From: JACDAN01 sp963827705
GTDB lineage: Bacteria; Actinomycetota; Thermoleophilia; Gaiellales; Gaiellaceae
Assembly: GCA_963827705.1 (NCBI GenBank)
Contig: CAWHBN010000010.1
Location: 1-64,000 of the forward strand
Direction of reading: 5' to 3'
DNA: 64,000 bases
Shown: one piece after another, positions 44,887 through 54,523 of the stretch
Layout of the letters: every line of letters starts with the position of its first letter
Position numbering within the stretch: position 1 is the stretch's first letter
The notes under the pieces: model-generated
What the model was told of the DNA's origin: nothing
What the model saw: only the letters and a program-made list of their open reading frames with translations
The model's database searches: none
Translations under genes and position numbers: made by a program

Positions 44887-44913
44887 CGGAGCCCGGCGAC
44901 GGGCCGGGCTCCG
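44887..44913. terminator. Terminator hairpin after the phosphoesterase gene
   Basis: A perfect 11-bp GC-rich stem (cggagcccggc and its complement) with a 5-base gacgg loop, 14 bases downstream of the stop codon at 44873. Confidence 0.75.
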
Positions 44914-45290
44914 ACCTCGCAGGAGCTCGGCCGGGCCGCTTGAGGGACAGCCGGCGCGAAATACGCGGCCACAGCGTCGCTTTCCTTCGACCGCTGCGCG
45001 GGGCCTGAACTATTGGTGCGCACCCCACAATCCCGTCGTCACATGATCCCAGACGAGAACAACCGCGTCCGAGGCAATGACTCGGGACAGGTCTTGGGGA
45101 CAGGTGTGGGGTTTCCCAGGGTGGGTCGGGGAGCTCCGAGAAGGGGTGCAACCGGCAGAGCTCCGGAGGCGTAGCTGGGCAGACAACGTCGAAGAACGAA
45201 CAACGACACCCGGGCATCTCCTCGGTCACCTGGTTACTGCTGAACCGACCCGAAGGCAAGGCGTCGTAGTGAGACGGGAATCACCCGAAA
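44914..45290. other. Intergenic region with short direct repeats
   Basis: No gene is supported in about 375 bases. Two direct copies of gggacaggt lie 13 bases apart (45084-45092 and 45097-45105), and a related ggggacagg occurs near 52482. Downstream, remnants of a sulfatase begin. Confidence 0.4.
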
Positions 45291-45537
45291 GGTACGACGC
45301 ATACGCTGGCCCGAGTATCGAGAGTCGAGCGATGGCCAAGGCGGGCACCATGGTGCGTTCGGCGGGCCGGCGCGTACGCCGACCTTCAACCGGCGCGACA
45401 AGACCGTCCCGGTCGTGTTCTCGACCGACGACACCTTCGACGTCGGTGCAGACTGGGGCACGCCACTGTCGCCGACCTACCAACCGCCGTTCGAGTTCAC
45501 CGGCACCCTGAAGCAGGTGACGTTAGAAGCCAAGTGA
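45291..45537 (+). pseudogene. C-terminal fragment of an arylsulfatase
   Basis: The plus strand encodes, in one continuous frame up to the TGA at 45535, TFNRRDKTVPVVFSTDDTFD, VGADWGTPLSPTYQPPFEFT and GTLKQVTLEAK. This matches the C-terminal beta-sheet of type I arylsulfatases, in which a FSxDExxDVGxDxGTPV segment precedes an FTG strand. Upstream, in a neighbouring frame, MAKAGTMV corresponds to the preceding glycine-rich strand, so at least one frameshift is present. The sulfatase catalytic domain and the formylglycine motif are absent. It is the 3' end of a lost sulfatase gene. Confidence 0.55.
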
Positions 45538-45557
45538 CCTCTAGATCAGTCGCCCCG

Positions 45558-45653
45558 ATGAAAGCCAGCGCCGACGTGCCGCACCCGGACGAGGCCGAGA
45601 GCCCGTGCTGCGTCCCACGTCCCAGTGAGCGCGGAACAGGCTCGATCGGCTGA
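45558..45653 (+). pseudogene. Possible N-terminal fragment of a formylglycine-generating enzyme
   Basis: An ATG-started frame of 31 codons, beginning 20 bases after the sulfatase fragment, encodes MKASADVPHPDEAESPCCVP and a short tail before a TGA. Formylglycine-generating enzymes of actinobacteria often begin with such a short polar region and a CC(V/T/A)P motif, and are encoded right after a sulfatase. The catalytic domain is absent. On its own the match is weak; the position makes it plausible. Confidence 0.35.
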
Positions 45654-45688
45654 TCAACCATCAACACGACCAGAACGGAGGAGACGGC

Positions 45689-46204
45689 ATGCCATTGCTA
45701 CGCAATCGACGTGGCTCTTCGGGAACGCAGTACCAGATGCGAGAGAAGATGTTCGCGATCGGCGACGACTTTTGGGTGGAGACCAATGACGGCGATAGAG
45801 CGTTCAAGGTGAACGGAAAGGCGCTCCGAATCCGCGACACACTCGTTCTCGAAAGCCCAACCGGAGACGAGCTGTACACGATCCAGGAGAAGAAGGTCCG
45901 CGTACGCGACACGATGGAGATCGAGCAGGGCGGCAAGACAGTTGCGACGATCAAGAAGGCGCTCGTCAGCCCCCTTCGCGACCGCTACTCGATCGAGGTC
46001 GAGGACGGTGACGACCTTGAGGCCAAGGGGAACGTCGTCGACCACGAGTACAAGATCGAGCGCGATGGCAATACCGTGGCCGAGGTGTCGAAGCGCTGGT
46101 TCCGCGTCCGCGACACGTACGGCATCGAGATAGCGGGGGAGCAGAACGACGCCCTCATCGTCGCCCTCGCAGTCTGCATCGACCAGATGGGCCGCGGCGA
46201 CTAA
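45689..46204 (+). CDS. LURP-one-related (DUF567-type) protein
   Basis: A 171-residue cytoplasmic protein with the tubby-like LURP-one fold. The ATG follows ggaggag. Characteristic strands are QYQMREKMFAIGDDFWVETN, GDRAFKVNGKALRIRDTLVL, LYTIQEKKVRVRDTMEIEQG and YKIERDGNTVAEVSKRWFRV, ending with the helix NDALIVALAVCIDQMG. The family is thought to bind lipids or act as a membrane-linked scaffold; its bacterial role is unknown. It is followed by the metallo-hydrolase gene after 16 bases, probably on the same transcript. Confidence 0.9.
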   Translation: MPLLRNRRGSSGTQYQMREKMFAIGDDFWVETNDGDRAFKVNGKALRIRDTLVLESPTGDELYTIQEKKVRVRDTMEIEQGGKTVATIKKALVSPLRDRYSIEVEDGDDLEAKGNVVDHEYKIERDGNTVAEVSKRWFRVRDTYGIEIAGEQNDALIVALAVCIDQMGRGD

Positions 46205-46220
46205 AGGCCTGGGTCGGCAC

Positions 46221-46811
46221 GTGATCCGCGCGCACCTCGCGGCAGAGCTCCTCGTCGAGGGCGAGAACTGGCCCGTGTTCGTCTGGACGATCGACCACCC
46301 GGCCGGGCTCGTGCTCGTCGACACTGGGATGATCGACTCGAGGCCCGAGATCGAGGATATGAGCCCGACGCCGCACCCGGAGAACATCCCCCGCGACGTC
46401 GCCTGCGTCATCAACACCCACCTGCATTTCGACCACTGCGGCGGCAACCGCCTCTTCCCGGGCGTGCCGATCCACGTCCAGGCGCGCGAGCTCGCCGTCA
46501 CGCGGTCGCTCGACGACTACACGATCCGTGAATGGGTCGACTTCGATGGCGCGACGTACGTCGAGCACGCGGGCGAAGTGGAGCTGCTACCGGGAATCCG
46601 CCTGCTGCCGGCTCCCGGGCACACGGACGGGCACCAGGTGGTCGTCGTCGAGACCGGCGAGGGCCCGGTCGTCCTCGGAGGCGACGTGGGCACCTCGTTC
46701 CGCGAGCTCGGTAGCGGCACGACCGAGGGACAGCGTCGCGTGCTCGCGCTCGGAGCGACTACGTGGCTCTCCCACGCGCCGACGCCGAAGATCCCGGAAC
46801 ATCGCCCGTAA
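46221..46811 (+). CDS. Metallo-beta-lactamase-fold hydrolase (lactonase-like)
   Basis: A 196-residue zinc hydrolase. The signature HxHxDH is present in VINTHLHFDHCGGN, with further ligands in PAPGHTDGHQVV (His) and VLGGDVGTS (Asp). The final His lies near WLSHAPTPK. The opening VFVWTIDHPAGLVLVDTGM is typical of the N-acyl-homoserine-lactonase-like branch, but substrate type cannot be deduced, since related proteins include glyoxalase-II-like and quorum-quenching enzymes. Translation starts at GTG 46221, 16 bases after the LURP-one gene. Confidence 0.88.
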   Translation: MIRAHLAAELLVEGENWPVFVWTIDHPAGLVLVDTGMIDSRPEIEDMSPTPHPENIPRDVACVINTHLHFDHCGGNRLFPGVPIHVQARELAVTRSLDDYTIREWVDFDGATYVEHAGEVELLPGIRLLPAPGHTDGHQVVVVETGEGPVVLGGDVGTSFRELGSGTTEGQRRVLALGATTWLSHAPTPKIPEHRP

Positions 46812-46864
46812 CCGCGGCCCGCCACAGATGACGGCAAGGAACGCCTCCGAGCGCGTGTCAGGCG

Positions 46865-47303
46865 TCAGCCGATCTGCTCGGCCAGCCCGATGAGAATGCC
46901 CTCAGGGCCTCGGACGTAGCAGAGCCGATACACGTCTTCGTACTGGACTACTTCGTCGACGAGCTGCGCGCCGTGTCTCGCGGAGCCGGGCCAGCGTACC
47001 GTCGAGGTCGTCCACCGCGAACATGACACGGAGATAGCCCAGCGCGTTCACCGGTGCGTTCCGGTGATCGGCAACCGGAGGCGGCGTGAGAAAGCGCGAG
47101 AGTTCGATCCTGCCGTGGCCGTCCGGCATACGCATCATGGCGCTCTCGACGCGCTGGTCGCGCAGTCCAGTGACGCGCCCTGACCAGTCTCCTTCGATCA
47201 TGGCCCGCCCCTCGAGCTCGAGGCCCAGCTCGGCAAAAAAGGAGATAGCGGCATCAAGCGACTCCACCACGATGCCGACGTTGTCCATCCGTTGAAGCGC
47301 CAC
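46865..47303 (-). CDS. VOC-family (glyoxalase-like) protein, one frameshift
   Basis: A vicinal-oxygen-chelate protein of about 145 residues. From ATG 47303 the first beta-alpha-beta-beta-beta unit reads MDNVGIVVESLDAAISFFAE. The second begins LGYLRVMFAVDDLDGTLARL. The frame then shifts near 46978 and resumes HGAQLVDEVVQYEDVYRLCY and VRGPEGILIGLAEQIG, with the usual Glu in the PEGILI block. Members act as lyases, dioxygenases or resistance proteins and need a metal; the substrate is not evident. It lies just upstream of the run of single genes separated by the ~26-bp repeats. Confidence 0.82.
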
Positions 47304-47376
47304 GCGGCCATCATCGCGGATCGCAAAGATCGCCCGTGCCCGCAGGGTGCGTGAGGTCAGACGTCCGTACCTCTGG

Positions 47377-47403
47377 TTGCGCCAGCGTTCAAGAATGTCC
47401 CCC
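47377..47403 (+). repeat. Cassette-like intergenic repeat, copy 1
   Basis: A ~26-base sequence (ttgcgccagcgttcaagaat and gtccccc), the first of four same-strand copies with consensus ytgcsccagtgttcrggaat + gtcccc. It lies between the VOC gene and the GNAT gene. Confidence 0.65.
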
Positions 47404-47438
47404 GACCCGAATCGAGCTGCACGGCTGCTTGGGGGCGC

Positions 47439-47888
47439 CTAGGTGCGCGGCGCGTACTCGACGCTCCCGAACGGCCAGTCGGACGCGAGCCACTCACTCA
47501 CGACGCGCCAGAGCGGCGTGTCTAGCTGCGCGTGGCTCGCCCGTACCCAGGAGAGCGCACGGGCGTCGTAGTCGCTGTCGGGCAGCGGGTAGATGTAAAC
47601 GCACCCGATCACGTCGCGGCTCGCCGGATCGAGCACCGTGTACGTGAACCCCGTCCGGTTGCGAAAGTCGTCGGCATGGCGCTGCAGGTCTGCCCGGTTC
47701 TCGTCCGGCGTCATCTCCCGCGGCCAGCTGCTGTCCTCCCATCCGGGCGTCGCGTGGATGTGCTCCGCCGACGAGGTCCACGCGTCGTAGTCCTGGTCGT
47801 TGTGCTCGGGGTCGAGCGGCTCGAGCACGAACTGCGGCGTCTCGAGCCGCCGAGGGACGTCGAAGTCGCGCGGGACGAACTCCTCCAA
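47439..47888 (-). CDS. GNAT-family N-acetyltransferase-like protein
   Basis: A ~149-residue protein. Residues RLETPQFVLEPLDPEHNDQD open the typical first strand and helix. RNRTGFTYTVLDPASRDVIG and CVYIYPLPDSDYDARALSWV correspond to the central sheet, and LWRVVSEWLASDWPFGSVEY to the last helix. The classical Q/RxxGxG/A acetyl-CoA loop is not evident, so this may be a divergent member of the superfamily. The start is uncertain: I used a TTG at 47888. The gene lies alone between repeat copies 1 and 2. Confidence 0.7.
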   Translation of the reverse strand: MEEFVPRDFDVPRRLETPQFVLEPLDPEHNDQDYDAWTSSAEHIHATPGWEDSSWPREMTPDENRADLQRHADDFRNRTGFTYTVLDPASRDVIGCVYIYPLPDSDYDARALSWVRASHAQLDTPLWRVVSEWLASDWPFGSVEYAPRT

Positions 47889-47941
47889 GCGACCGATCGT
47901 AGAACCTTGGCTCAAGAGGCGCCGGGCAAGCGAATCGTCAC

Positions 47942-47967
47942 CTGCGCCAGTGTGCGGGAATGTCCCC
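47942..47967 (+). repeat. Cassette-like intergenic repeat, copy 2
   Basis: ctgcgccagtgtgcgggaat followed by gtcccc; second same-strand copy, between the GNAT and methyltransferase genes. Confidence 0.65.
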
Positions 47968-47997
47968 TGGCGCTGTCGTGACGGCCAGGCTGAGCGC

Positions 47998-48696
47998 TTA
48001 CCGACGGGCCACGAAGATGTACTCACGGCTGTCGTCGTCGAGCGGTTCCCCGGCGAATCCGCCATAGAGAGCTTCGAGGCGCAGGCCCGCGACGTCGAGG
48101 AGCCCCAACCATTCGTTCTTGGTTGCCCACCAGAGCGAACCGGTTCCACCATCGTCCAAGGTGATGTCGACTCGGTTATCGCTGACGCTGTAGTAGTTCG
48201 TGTGCGGCAACGGCATGCCGGCGTGAGCGTCTGCATGCTGGCCGTCTAAGGCGGATGCGACGTGATGGTCGAATGCGAACGCGTTCCAGGCGAAGCGGCC
48301 GTTAGACCGAAGCGACGCCGCGACCCGCTCGAAGCAGCGGCGACGATCGGCCCACGTGGGCAGATGCAGCAGAGACCGCCCAGGGCAGTAGATCAAGGCC
48401 GCCGGCTCCTCGATCTCAAGCTCCCGTATGTCTCCTTCACGCAGGTCGAGCTCGACTCCCTCCTCAACTGCGCGCACTCGAGCCTGCGCGAGCATCGCCC
48501 GCGAAGAGTCAATCCCTATTACACGCCTGCCCGTTGCCTGAGCAACCGGGATCGCAACGCGCCCGTTGCCAACTGCAAGCTCAACCAATGGCCCGTCAGC
48601 ATCACGGGCAAGCCCGACGTAGAACGGCACGTCAGCACTGACGCTAGGGGACAAGTCCCCGTATCGGTCCGCCCAGGAGTCGTACCAGCTCGACAT
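47998..48696 (-). CDS. SAM-dependent methyltransferase
   Basis: A 232-residue class I methyltransferase. Motif I is LVELAVGNGRVAIPVAQATG, followed by the acidic end of strand 2 in VIGIDSSRAMLAQAR, then LREGDIREL and the motif IV region ALIYCPGRSLLHLP. The N-terminus (MSSWYDSWADRYG) and C-terminus (SREYIFVARR) are intact. Substrate unknown. It lies alone between repeat copies 2 and 3. Confidence 0.9.
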   Translation of the reverse strand: MSSWYDSWADRYGDLSPSVSADVPFYVGLARDADGPLVELAVGNGRVAIPVAQATGRRVIGIDSSRAMLAQARVRAVEEGVELDLREGDIRELEIEEPAALIYCPGRSLLHLPTWADRRRCFERVAASLRSNGRFAWNAFAFDHHVASALDGQHADAHAGMPLPHTNYYSVSDNRVDITLDDGGTGSLWWATKNEWLGLLDVAGLRLEALYGGFAGEPLDDDSREYIFVARR

Positions 48697-48734
48697 GGCA
48701 ACACCAACCTACGCGCAAACGAGGCGGCGTTCGG

Positions 48735-48761
48735 CTGCCCCAGTGTTCAGGAATGTTCCCC
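48735..48761 (+). repeat. Cassette-like intergenic repeat, copy 3
   Basis: ctgccccagtgttcaggaat followed by gttcccc; third same-strand copy, between the methyltransferase and the second VOC gene. Confidence 0.65.
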
Positions 48762-48787
48762 GGAGGTCGCGCTCTAAGCTGAAGGGC

Positions 48788-49189
48788 GTGTCGCCGCCCG
48801 TGACGCTTCCCCTCATCGACCACTTGGCCCTGCGAGTACGTGACGTGAGGCGCAGCCGCACCTTCTACGAGCAGGCCCTCGAGCCGTTCGGAGTGAAGGT
48901 AGTGGAGAGCTCGCAGGGGCCTGGGTTCGCCATCGAGGGCGGTGGAGATTTCTGGATCGGGGAAGGGGAACCCCCGGCCGCTCCCGTTCATGTGGCCTTC
49001 GCCGCGGCCGACCGAGCTACCGTTGACAAGTTCCACCGCGCCGCTGTCGAAGCCGGCGGCCGCGACAACGGCGCGCCGGGTCTTCGCCCGCATTACCACG
49101 CCGGGTATTACGCAGCGTTCGTCATTGACCCGGACGGGAACAACATCGAAGCGGTCTTCCACGGGGACCGCCAGCTGCCAGCCACGTGA
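48788..49189 (+). CDS. VOC-family (glyoxalase-like) protein
   Basis: A 133-residue vicinal-oxygen-chelate protein. The first unit is LIDHLALRVRDVRRSRTFYE with a metal His (IDHLAL). The second has PVHVAFAAADRATVDKFHRA and AFVIDPDGNNIEAVFH, which carries the last metal ligand Glu. GTG 48788 follows gaaggg; a second in-frame GTG lies at 48800. It resembles the lactoylglutathione lyase-like hypothetical proteins common in actinobacteria; activity unknown. It lies alone between repeat copies 3 and 4 and ends 7 bases before copy 4. Confidence 0.88.
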   Translation: MSPPVTLPLIDHLALRVRDVRRSRTFYEQALEPFGVKVVESSQGPGFAIEGGGDFWIGEGEPPAAPVHVAFAAADRATVDKFHRAAVEAGGRDNGAPGLRPHYHAGYYAAFVIDPDGNNIEAVFHGDRQLPAT

Positions 49190-49196
49190 CGCTCGC

Positions 49197-49218
49197 TTGC
49201 CCCAGTGTTCGGGAATCT
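49197..49218 (+). repeat. Cassette-like intergenic repeat, copy 4
   Basis: ttgccccagtgttcgggaat + ct; fourth same-strand copy, truncated at its right side, 7 bases after the VOC stop. Confidence 0.6.
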
Positions 49219-49250
49219 CACATGAACAGCAGCGCAGATTCGGTTCAGCG

Positions 49251-49276
49251 GGAGGGCCCGCCGGAGTGGGCCCTCC
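49251..49276. terminator. Bidirectional terminator hairpin
   Basis: A perfect 9-bp stem (ggagggccc/gggccctcc) with an 8-base loop lies between the convergent ends of the VOC gene (plus) and the secreted-protein gene (minus). Confidence 0.6.
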
Positions 49277-49321
49277 TCGGTTGCCTGGTCTCCCGACGAA
49301 GGCGCGGTGTGTTGGCTCGCT

Positions 49322-49786
49322 TCAGTGAGGACTGAAGCTGTACGTCCCTAACCAATGCCACAGCTCGGTCGGCTGCCCCCGGTCGGTAACCGTGACAACG
49401 ACGCTGGCGTGGAACCAGGTGAACTTCCCTGTTCCTCCTGAGAACTCGCAGTGCATCGGGTTCCCGCCGAGGAAGCATGTACCGAACGCCTTGTTGTTCC
49501 CAGGTCCAGGCGGGTCGAGGACGACGGCACCCCCCGCAGGGGTCCCAAGACCAGCCGGGTTGAGATAGATGATCTTCGAGCCGACCTGGATCGCACCAAG
49601 ACTCGAAGAGGTGATCGCGCAGTACGGGGGGTTGTTCACGAACCCCGAGCATTCCTTCGAGACGACGAGGTCTCCGCCGCGCGGGGTTTTCGAACCGGCG
49701 AGCGCCGAGGACGAGCCGGCGAGTAGCGCCACCAGGAGTACGGCGGCTGCCCCGACTCTGACGGCAAACGCTCGATGTTGCTCCAT
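49322..49786 (-). CDS. Secreted beta-barrel-like hypothetical protein
   Basis: A 154-residue exported protein with a clear signal peptide (VGAAAVLLVALLAGSSSALA). The mature part has paired cysteines (VSKECSGF and NNPPYCAI; GTCFLGGNPMHCEFSGGTG) and ends in GGTGKFTWFHASVVVTV and TELWHWLGTYSFSPH. The last block (GTG-F-GFHAS...WHW-GTYSF) recurs in small actinobacterial secreted proteins with an allene-oxide-cyclase-like or dirigent-like fold. No enzymatic role is known to me. The start follows a gagcaac-rich region rather than a clear ribosome-binding site. Confidence 0.78.
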   Translation of the reverse strand: MEQHRAFAVRVGAAAVLLVALLAGSSSALAGSKTPRGGDLVVSKECSGFVNNPPYCAITSSSLGAIQVGSKIIYLNPAGLGTPAGGAVVLDPPGPGNNKAFGTCFLGGNPMHCEFSGGTGKFTWFHASVVVTVTDRGQPTELWHWLGTYSFSPH

Positions 49787-49988
49787 CTTGTTGCTCCTCT
49801 CGCTCGGTTGGAGCAGGGCTCCTGTCGCAGCGAGGAAAGAGGGCTAGGCGTCGCAGAGGCGAGAAGGTTGCTGCCTAAGAGGCGTGTTGCGCGACTCAAC
49901 CCGCTGAGAGTTCGACCCTACCGTGTTCGTATCAGATGAGTCAAACGAAGTGGCGATGGCGGTTGCGGAAGTTGTCTGCCGATGCTGG

Positions 49989-50624
49989 TCACTGCTGCAA
50001 CCTCGGATCGTGCGTAGGGTCGGCGTACATGGGAGGGCAGCCCTGATCGATGGCTTCGGGGCGCAGTTCGTAGTGCCAGGGTTCGTTGCTGTAGATCTGG
50101 CACAGCCCGTACTCGGCGCCGTGTTCGGACAGCCACGCCGTGGCGTCGAGAGGCCCGATGTCGACCGCGTCTCCCGAGACGTGAGGGGACGTCTCGGGGG
50201 TGGCCACCCATCGGGCAGCCTCCTCTTCTGAGCCGTACTTCGAGATCGCCTCTTGGAGGAGTTGTCGTTGGTACTCCGGGGAACGCCAGCCACTCTTGAC
50301 GTACAGCTCGAGCCCGTCGTACGCGGCATCAGCTGCAGCCTGGTGGAGGGCACCGACGAGAGCGCGATCAAGGTTGCCTACACCCCGGATCGTGGTCAGA
50401 GACCGTCGTGGCGTCGGGACGACATCGTCAGGCGCGCCAAGCGCACCACGGTGCTCACTGCGAAGGACGTCGATGGGTGATGCGGCCCTCGGCGAGGACG
50501 ACGCCAGCAACTGGTGGCCGAGGGCTGCGGCGATCGCCGCGATGACGACTAGTAGGCCGGCGACACGGATCCTGCGAATCCGAATCCGACGGGTCGTTGT
50601 TCGTGCTGGTTCGCTGTAGGTCAT
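49989..50624 (-). CDS. VanY-like D-alanyl-D-alanine carboxypeptidase (M15 family)
   Basis: A zinc carboxypeptidase that trims the terminal D-Ala of peptidoglycan stems. The ATG at 50624 is chosen over a TTG at 50636. One N-terminal membrane helix (VAGLLVVIAAIAAALGHQLL) anchors it outside the cell. The catalytic domain shows SGWRSPEYQRQLLQEAISKY, the zinc ligands in SPHVSGDAVDIG (HxxxxxxxD) and the last His in EPWHYELRP. The length (212 residues) suits the compact VanY type. It is transcribed divergently from an OmpR-type two-component pair across 85 bases, recalling vanRS-vanY modules and D,D-carboxypeptidase-based envelope responses. Glycopeptide resistance is not implied: no VanHAX ligase genes are seen. 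Confidence 0.92.
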   Translation of the reverse strand: MTYSEPARTTTRRIRIRRIRVAGLLVVIAAIAAALGHQLLASSSPRAASPIDVLRSEHRGALGAPDDVVPTPRRSLTTIRGVGNLDRALVGALHQAAADAAYDGLELYVKSGWRSPEYQRQLLQEAISKYGSEEEAARWVATPETSPHVSGDAVDIGPLDATAWLSEHGAEYGLCQIYSNEPWHYELRPEAIDQGCPPMYADPTHDPRLQQ

Positions 50625-50670
50625 GCCGCCAGTCAAGGCAGCGTGGTGTTGCCAGCACGTATCGGGTTTT

Positions 50671-50689
50671 CGATATGCCGGCGATATGC
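50671..50689 (+). promoter_or_regulatory. Direct repeat, possible response-regulator operator
   Basis: Two copies of cgatatgc start 11 bases apart (50671 and 50682) in the divergent promoter region. Eleven-base spacing is usual for OmpR/PhoB-type regulators, which bind as head-to-tail dimers. The pair lies 21 bases upstream of the regulator start and 47 bases upstream of the vanY-like start. Confidence 0.45.
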
Positions 50690-50709
50690 GCCGGCTCTAG
50701 CATCGGAGC

Positions 50710-51405
50710 ATGCGCGTGTTGATCGTTGAGGACGAGCCCCTTATGGCGGACGCGATCCGCGATGGCCTACGCCTGGAAGCGATCGCGGCGGACATCGCCG
50801 GTGACGGCGACACCGCTCTCGAGCTGCTGAGCTTCAACGCCTACGACATCGCCGTCCTCGACCGAGACATTCCCGGCCCCTCCGGTGACGAGATCGCCGA
50901 ACGCATCGTCGCCTCCGGCAGCGGTATACCGATCCTCATGCTCACCGCTGCCGACCGTCTCGACGACAAGGCCACCGGGTTCGAGCTCGGCGCCGACGAC
51001 TACCTCACGAAGCCGTTCGAACTCCGAGAGCTCGTGCTCCGGCTCAGAGCGCTCGACCGCAGGCGCGCCCACTCGAGGCCTCCCGTGCGAGAGATCGCAG
51101 GTCTGCGGCTGGATCCGTTCCGCCGCGAGGTCTACCGCGACGGCCGCTACGTCGCGCTGACCCGGAAGCAGTTCGCAGTGCTCGAAGTCCTCGTCGCCGC
51201 CGAAGGCGGTGTCGTCAGCGCCGAAGAGCTCCTAGCGCAAGCGTGGGATGAGAACGCAGACCCGTTCACCAACGCCGTGCGCATCACGGTCTCGGGACTA
51301 CGCAAACGGCTCGGCGAACCCTGGATCATCGCCACCGTGGCCGGCGTCGGCTACCGCATCGACACGCAACCAGACACCGGGCCTGACGGAGAAGAGCGTG
51401 GATAG
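50710..51405 (+). CDS. OmpR-family response regulator
   Basis: A 231-residue regulator. The receiver domain begins MRVLIVEDEPLMADAI with the acidic pair. The phospho-acceptor Asp is in IAVLDRDIPGPSGDE and the Lys in YLTKPFELREL. The winged-helix output domain reads LTRKQFAVLEVLVAAEGGVV and VRITVSGLRKRLGEPWIIAT with GVGYRI at the end. The stop overlaps the kinase start by eight bases. Gene order suggests it controls itself and the vanY-like gene. Confidence 0.96.
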   Translation: MRVLIVEDEPLMADAIRDGLRLEAIAADIAGDGDTALELLSFNAYDIAVLDRDIPGPSGDEIAERIVASGSGIPILMLTAADRLDDKATGFELGADDYLTKPFELRELVLRLRALDRRRAHSRPPVREIAGLRLDPFRREVYRDGRYVALTRKQFAVLEVLVAAEGGVVSAEELLAQAWDENADPFTNAVRITVSGLRKRLGEPWIIATVAGVGYRIDTQPDTGPDGEERG

Positions 51406-52522
51406 AGCCCCCGGTCTTAGTACTCGCCTCAAGCTCACCCTCAGCTACGCCGGCTTCCTGATGCTCGCATGTGCGGTGCTGCTCGCCGTCGGGTACTTCT
51501 CCCTTTCGCGTGGTGTACACCCTGGTGTGATCTTCCTGGTGCGCAGCCACGCCGACCTCCTGCGCGCTTTCGCTCCGACCGCGGCCATCCTGATGGCGTT
51601 CCTGCTGGTGTTCGGTCTGCTGGGAGGATGGCTCCTCGCCGGCCGGATGCTCGCCCCCCTGGCCCGCATCACAGACGCCACACGCATGGCCGCGACCGGA
51701 GCGCTCTCCCACCGGATCGAGTTGGAAGGCCGTCAGGACGAGTTCCGCGAACTCGCCGACAGCTTCGACGCCATGCTCGCGCGGCTCGAAGCACACGTCG
51801 CCGAACAGCAGAGATTCGCGGCCAATGCCTCCCACGAACTACGCACCCCGCTGGCGATCACGCAGACACTTCTCGACGTGGCCCGCAACGATCTGAACCA
51901 CGACAACGGCGAGCTCGTCGACCGCCTCCACGCCGTCAACACCCGAGCGATCGACCTCACCGAAGCTTTGCTCCTGCTCAGCCGCGCCGACCAGCGATCC
52001 TTCGTCCGAGAACCCGTCGACCTGTCCCTCATAGCGGAAGAAGCCACCGAAGCGCTCCTCCCTCTCGCAGAAAAGCGCGGCGCCACCATCGAGACCTCCG
52101 GCGACATGACCCCCACCATCGGCTCACACGCGCTCCTGCTGCAGCTGAGCACGAACCTCGTACACAACGCGATCGTCCACAACCTGCCCGACCAGGGCAC
52201 CGTCTGGGTCACGACCAGCGTTCACCCCAAGAGTGCGGTGCTCACCGTCGAGAACACCGGCCAGAAGCTCACCCCACAGTCAGTTGCCACGCTTGCCGAG
52301 CCGTTTCTTCGCGGCACCAAACGCATACGCACCGACCACGCAGGCGTCGGCCTCGGCCTGGCAATCGTCAAAAGCATCACCCAAGCACACGACGGAACCC
52401 TCACCCTCACCCCCCGCGCCGCCGGCGGCCTCCGCGTCACGGTGCAACTACCACGGGGCGTTCGCCAGCAAGCGAACGGTTTGGGGACAGGCGGCGAGGC
52501 ATCCCGCAGCCCCGTTGGATGA
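51398..52522 (+). CDS. Sensor histidine kinase (HAMP, HisKA, HATPase_c)
   Basis: A 374-residue membrane kinase starting at GTG 51398. Two helices (LKLTLSYAGFLMLACAVLLA and FAPTAAILMAFLLVFGLLGG) flank a very short extracellular loop of about 25 residues, so it may sense membrane state or a partner rather than a soluble ligand. A HAMP domain follows (RMLAPLARITDATRMA), then the H box (NASHELRTPLAITQTLLDVA), N box (LSTNLVHNAIVHN) and G box (HAGVGLGLAIVKSI). It is the partner of the preceding OmpR-type regulator and ends 8 bases before the convergent ftsH. Confidence 0.95.
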   Translation: MDRAPGLSTRLKLTLSYAGFLMLACAVLLAVGYFSLSRGVHPGVIFLVRSHADLLRAFAPTAAILMAFLLVFGLLGGWLLAGRMLAPLARITDATRMAATGALSHRIELEGRQDEFRELADSFDAMLARLEAHVAEQQRFAANASHELRTPLAITQTLLDVARNDLNHDNGELVDRLHAVNTRAIDLTEALLLLSRADQRSFVREPVDLSLIAEEATEALLPLAEKRGATIETSGDMTPTIGSHALLLQLSTNLVHNAIVHNLPDQGTVWVTTSVHPKSAVLTVENTGQKLTPQSVATLAEPFLRGTKRIRTDHAGVGLGLAIVKSITQAHDGTLTLTPRAAGGLRVTVQLPRGVRQQANGLGTGGEASRSPVG

Positions 52523-52530
52523 GCTCGCGC

Positions 52531-54486
<1,956 letters not shown>

Positions 54487-54523
54487 AGCCCTAGGCTACT
54501 CCGTGCGCGTAGCCGTTCTCCGG

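Noticed and set aside
47377..49218. A classical integron
   Set aside because: The repeats lack the paired R/L box symmetry of attC sites and no integron integrase is seen, so only the cassette-like layout is reported.
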